From: Morella rubra
Taxonomy: Eukaryota > Streptophyta > Magnoliopsida > Fagales > Myricaceae
Direction: 5' to 3'
NCBI GenBank assembly: GCA_003952965.2
Contig: CM025855.1
Span: 8,955,802-9,019,801 of the forward strand
DNA: 64,000 bases
Below the pieces are notes generated by a model. That model made no database searches, was not told the origin of the DNA, and saw nothing but the letters and a program-made list of their open reading frames with translations. This document shows, in pieces, positions 61,562 through 64,000 of the stretch; the stretch's first letter is position 1, and each line of letters opens with the position of its first letter. Made by a program: the position numbers and the translations under genes.

Positions 61562-62327
61562 ATGGTTTTACAAATAATGTGGGGTAAATTTATAGTTAGT
61601 CCCTTATGTTTGAGTAAAAATCAAGTTGCTACTCTTATTTTTCAATCTCACAATTTGAGATCCATAACTTTTAAAATCTATTAATCTTCAGCCCCCGTCT
61701 AAATCAAGCGTTAAGTCTGATGGAAAATCGTGCAAAATGATCGAAATGTCCCTCCAAAGCTAAATTTTTAAAAATAAATATAAATAATATAAATTTAAGA
61801 AATAAATTAAAAATAAATAGATTATTGAAATAGAGTTTCAATAGTTTTATTTAAAAATATTATTTTTTAAAAAAAATAGTATTTTTTTTTATTTTTTAGT
61901 AATTTTATTTTGGAGGAGTATTTTGGTCATTTTTCGTATTTTTCTATTTGATATGTTTTGAAAGTTATGGGCCGGTCTCAAATTGTTAGATTGAAAAATA
62001 AGGGTAACAACTTGATTTTTGTCCAAATATAAGGAGCTAACTATGAGTTTACTCCAAATAATTTTCTTGGCTTTCCTTATATGCAATTATTTTGGTAGTG
62101 TGGGTTCAGTAGATGAGGAAGGTCTTGATCTTTTTTCATTTAAACAATCCATAAAAGATAGCACAAATGGTCATTTGAATAACTGGAACGCTTCCGACAT
62201 AAGTCCATGTTCGTGGATTGGAGTTACATGCAGAGAAGAAAAGGTTGTCTCACTCACCGTTCCCAATGGAAAACTCGTGGGGTTTGTTCCTCTTGCTCTC
62301 GGGAAGCTCTTAGGCTTCACAAAAGGA
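61562..62327 (+). pseudogene. LRR receptor-like kinase, 5' fragment (signal peptide plus LRRNT)
   Basis: Reading from the ATG at 61562, skipping the 475-bp MULE and one copy of its duplication, gives a signal peptide (LQIIFLAFLICNYFG). It is followed by an LRR N-terminal cap (GLDLFSFKQSIKD, LNNWNASDISPCSWIGVTC). The first repeat residues end at about LALGKL near 62318. The leucine-rich repeats, transmembrane segment and kinase are absent: sequence after about 62320 is MULE-end DNA. Today an ATG inside the MULE end (62043) is in frame with the signal peptide and would make a peptide of about 96 residues. In a normal LRR-RLK this part lies outside the plasma membrane. It is best explained as a piece captured by the outer MULE. 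Confidence 0.75.
61581..62055. mobile_element. 475-bp non-autonomous MULE-type element in the LRR gene fragment
   Basis: Inverted ends of about 95 bases: left 61581 GGGGTAAATTTATAGTTAG; right, read inwards from 62055, GGAGTAAACTCATAGTTAG. They continue through TTTTTCAATCT and CAATTTGAGA. Flanks are AAATAATGT (61572-61580) and AAATAATTT (62056-62064), a 9-base duplication with one change. There is no coding sequence. It separates the first codons of a receptor-kinase fragment from the rest. Confidence 0.9.
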
Positions 62328-62444
62328 GTGTAAAAATTCTCACGACATGCCATGAGTTGAAGATGGAAGAAGTTCAAGGAGTGAAAACAAAAATTTCATG
62401 GTTGAAGATGAGCAGAGGGACTACAAAAGTGCGAAGAAATCTAG

Positions 62445-62681
62445 TTGCAGAGGGACTCACTTATTTGGACGGTGAGAAAAGGGGTTTTGAGTTGACCTAG
62501 AGAGATGGCATGACGAAGAGGGCTGACGAGGAGTAAATTCCATCAAGTGAGCCAACGAAATGAGGAGGAGGGACGTACGACAAACAAAGGAGGGATCACA
62601 TAAACTAAATTTATGCTTTTCATATCAGGGGACCAAATCGATTCTTGCATATAGCACAGGAACCAATTTTATATTTATTCC
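62445..62681 (-). repeat. Right terminal inverted repeat of the outer MULE
   Basis: Inverted match to 39316-39545. It ends at 62681 and is followed by GTAAAATAA. Confidence 0.75.
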
Positions 62682-63011
62682 GTAAAATAATTATAAAAAA
62701 TTTTCTCTTCTTATCAAAACATCAATTTTCACTGTAAATAAATATAATGAATAAATCTCTCTTTTTACTTTTTACTTTTTCACTAACTCCAACGCTTCAA
62801 AATTTTAAGACTCAACACCGTTTTTATTACTTTTTTTTTGGCAAGTACACGGGGGCACTAAATAAGAGGAACAATTATTCCATAATCAACAACGCAATCC
62901 CACCACCTGAGATTTTACATTGTTTCCTAATCAAAAGGTCGTTGATCTTTGACAACTTCGGTTAAAAAGGTGTCCGAAAGTGCATCTTTGATATCAGCAA
63001 CACTTAAAGTT
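62682..63011. other. AT-rich spacer
   Basis: No gene recognised. It ends in ATATATATAT-type repeats (about 63025-63045) that also supply the last artificial codons of the next feature. Confidence 0.45.
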
Positions 63012-64000
63012 TCAAATATTAATATTTAATATATATATATATATAAATTGGTGTTCTAATGCTGTTATATTGTAATCTTCTTCATCTTCTTCATATTCTT
63101 CTTCTTCCGTTGATGTTTCTGTTTCAGTTTGATTTAATACTGCTAATTGTGAAGAAGAGGCTTTATTTTTATCTTTTTGTGTTTTATCAGTTAAAGATAA
63201 TTTTGATAACATTTCATTTATTGTATCTAATGTTTGCTCATGAGGAGTTGATAATCTAGGTATATTTGTAGGTGGTATAAACATAGGAACTTCTTGATTT
63301 GATTCTGGAGGTTTTGGTTGTAGATAATTTTCAATAGATTGTAAATGTTTACCAATTTGTTGTATATATGTATTAGTATAATTATTCTGTTGTATTATGT
63401 TATCAAAATTTTTGTCATTATTATTTAAAGCATTAGTTTTATAAGGAGTAGCAAAATATTGTTTTGATTGATGATCTATACTTATAGTTGTTGTAGGAGG
63501 ATAATATTCATAAATTTTTTGACTATTAGTTGTTAACCAGGGTATTGTTTTTGTAATAACATTTAATGTATGATTATTCTGCTCAAGCCATTGAAAAAAA
63601 TATATATCTTGATGAATATTTTCCATATGTTGGTAATATTGTTGTCTGATTAAAGCTTGTTCCTCTGAAGTGTATGTTGTTAAAAACCATAATCTTTTTG
63701 TCATGTTATGTAATGCATTAAAATCTTCTTGAAGTAGTTTTTTATTTATACTATATTCTTTTTGTAATACATGTATAGTATTATTTCTTTGTAATGTGAA
63801 TATTTCTGATTGTGTAGGTGAAGTTTTGATGGGTGGTTCTGAAGGGGAAGATTGATGTTCGTATCGAGGAAATTGTACATTATTTTCTGTGTATATTGTT
63901 TCAGGTATATGAGATTCTATTGGTATTTCACTGGATGTAGAATTTCTTGATGTAGAAGGATTTAAATGAGAGAATGCAGATTGGAATCTACTTGAAGGTA
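63012..64000 (-). pseudogene. Possible endogenous pararetrovirus polyprotein fragment, cut by the window end
   Basis: One open frame without stops runs on the - strand from the window edge to 63012, about 329 codons. Visible features: a serine/threonine-rich start with SSRFQSAFSHLNPSTSR; a Q/N-rich middle with a predicted helix-forming LIRQQYYQHMENIHQD; then a strongly acidic stretch (EEEEYEEDEEDY). The last residues are encoded by an AT microsatellite, so the 3' side is truncated. The combination of a movement-protein-like serine-rich linker, coiled coil and acidic region is what I expect between the movement and coat domains of Caulimoviridae polyproteins. No zinc knuckle, protease or polymerase motif is in view. 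A retrotransposon gag is the alternative. Homology was not tested. Confidence 0.4.

Larger units (their letters stand above)
39316..62681. mobile_element. MULE (probable Pack-MULE) containing all later nested insertions
   Basis: Inverted ends: left 39316-39545 and right 62681-62445. They share, among many words, CTATATGC, TCCCTCCTTTGTTTGTCGT and TCCAAATAAGTGA. The flanks are ATAAAATAA at 39307-39315 and GTAAAATAA at 62682-62690, an 8/9 match and the size of duplication made by MULEs. Removing the nested elements leaves about 1.3-1.4 kb that includes the 5' end of an LRR receptor-kinase gene (61562 onwards). No transposase is visible. Ends and duplication are diverged, so this is the oldest layer of the nest. 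The pairing of two repeats 23 kb apart is inferred from orientation and flank match. Confidence 0.7.

Overview
This is nuclear DNA of a flowering plant, most likely a eudicot. The evidence is AT-rich sequence, spliced genes with GT-AG introns, plant-only families (ACC-oxidase-homolog dioxygenases, an SCPL50-like serine carboxypeptidase, an organelle zinc-finger protein of the OZ/VAR3 group) and a dense load of plant transposons: CACTA/En-Spm, Mutator-like (MULE), LINE-L1, LTR, hAT and probably an endogenous pararetrovirus. I cannot name the species.

Only four genes look functional. Two 2-oxoglutarate/Fe(II) dioxygenases (7265-8763 and 31794-33211, three exons each) and one intronless SCPL50-like carboxypeptidase (25725-27107) lie on the + strand. 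A 5'-truncated carboxypeptidase pseudogene (9068-9755) sits just behind the first dioxygenase, so this is a duplicated two-family cluster spread apart by insertions. A six-exon RanBP2-type zinc-finger gene (37396-33586, - strand) converges on the second dioxygenase.

Layout: 1-4583 is the right part of a decayed CACTA element (CACTA-1). 4584-9861 holds dioxygenase 1 and the pseudogene. 9862-21388 is a complete-length CACTA element (CACTA-2) with matching ends and a 3-bp target duplication; it is full of CGATCGATCG-like motifs and carries an extra gene. 21389-25724 is AT-rich and includes an LTR-like block. Next come the carboxypeptidase, a 2.1-kb MULE (27274-29369, 9-bp duplication), a young truncated LINE (29457-31464, 17-bp duplication), dioxygenase 2 and the zinc-finger gene.

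From 39316 to 62681 nearly everything can be read as one nest. A MULE that appears to have captured the 5' end of an LRR receptor-kinase gene was hit by a small non-autonomous CACTA. That was hit by a LINE, and the LINE by an LTR retrotransposon, a 148-bp hAT MITE and a 12.9-kb CACTA (CACTA-3). A second small MULE landed in the captured signal-peptide codons. Target duplications, exact or near-exact, can be read at each level. The window ends in an open frame (64000-63012, - strand) that resembles pararetroviral polyprotein sequence.
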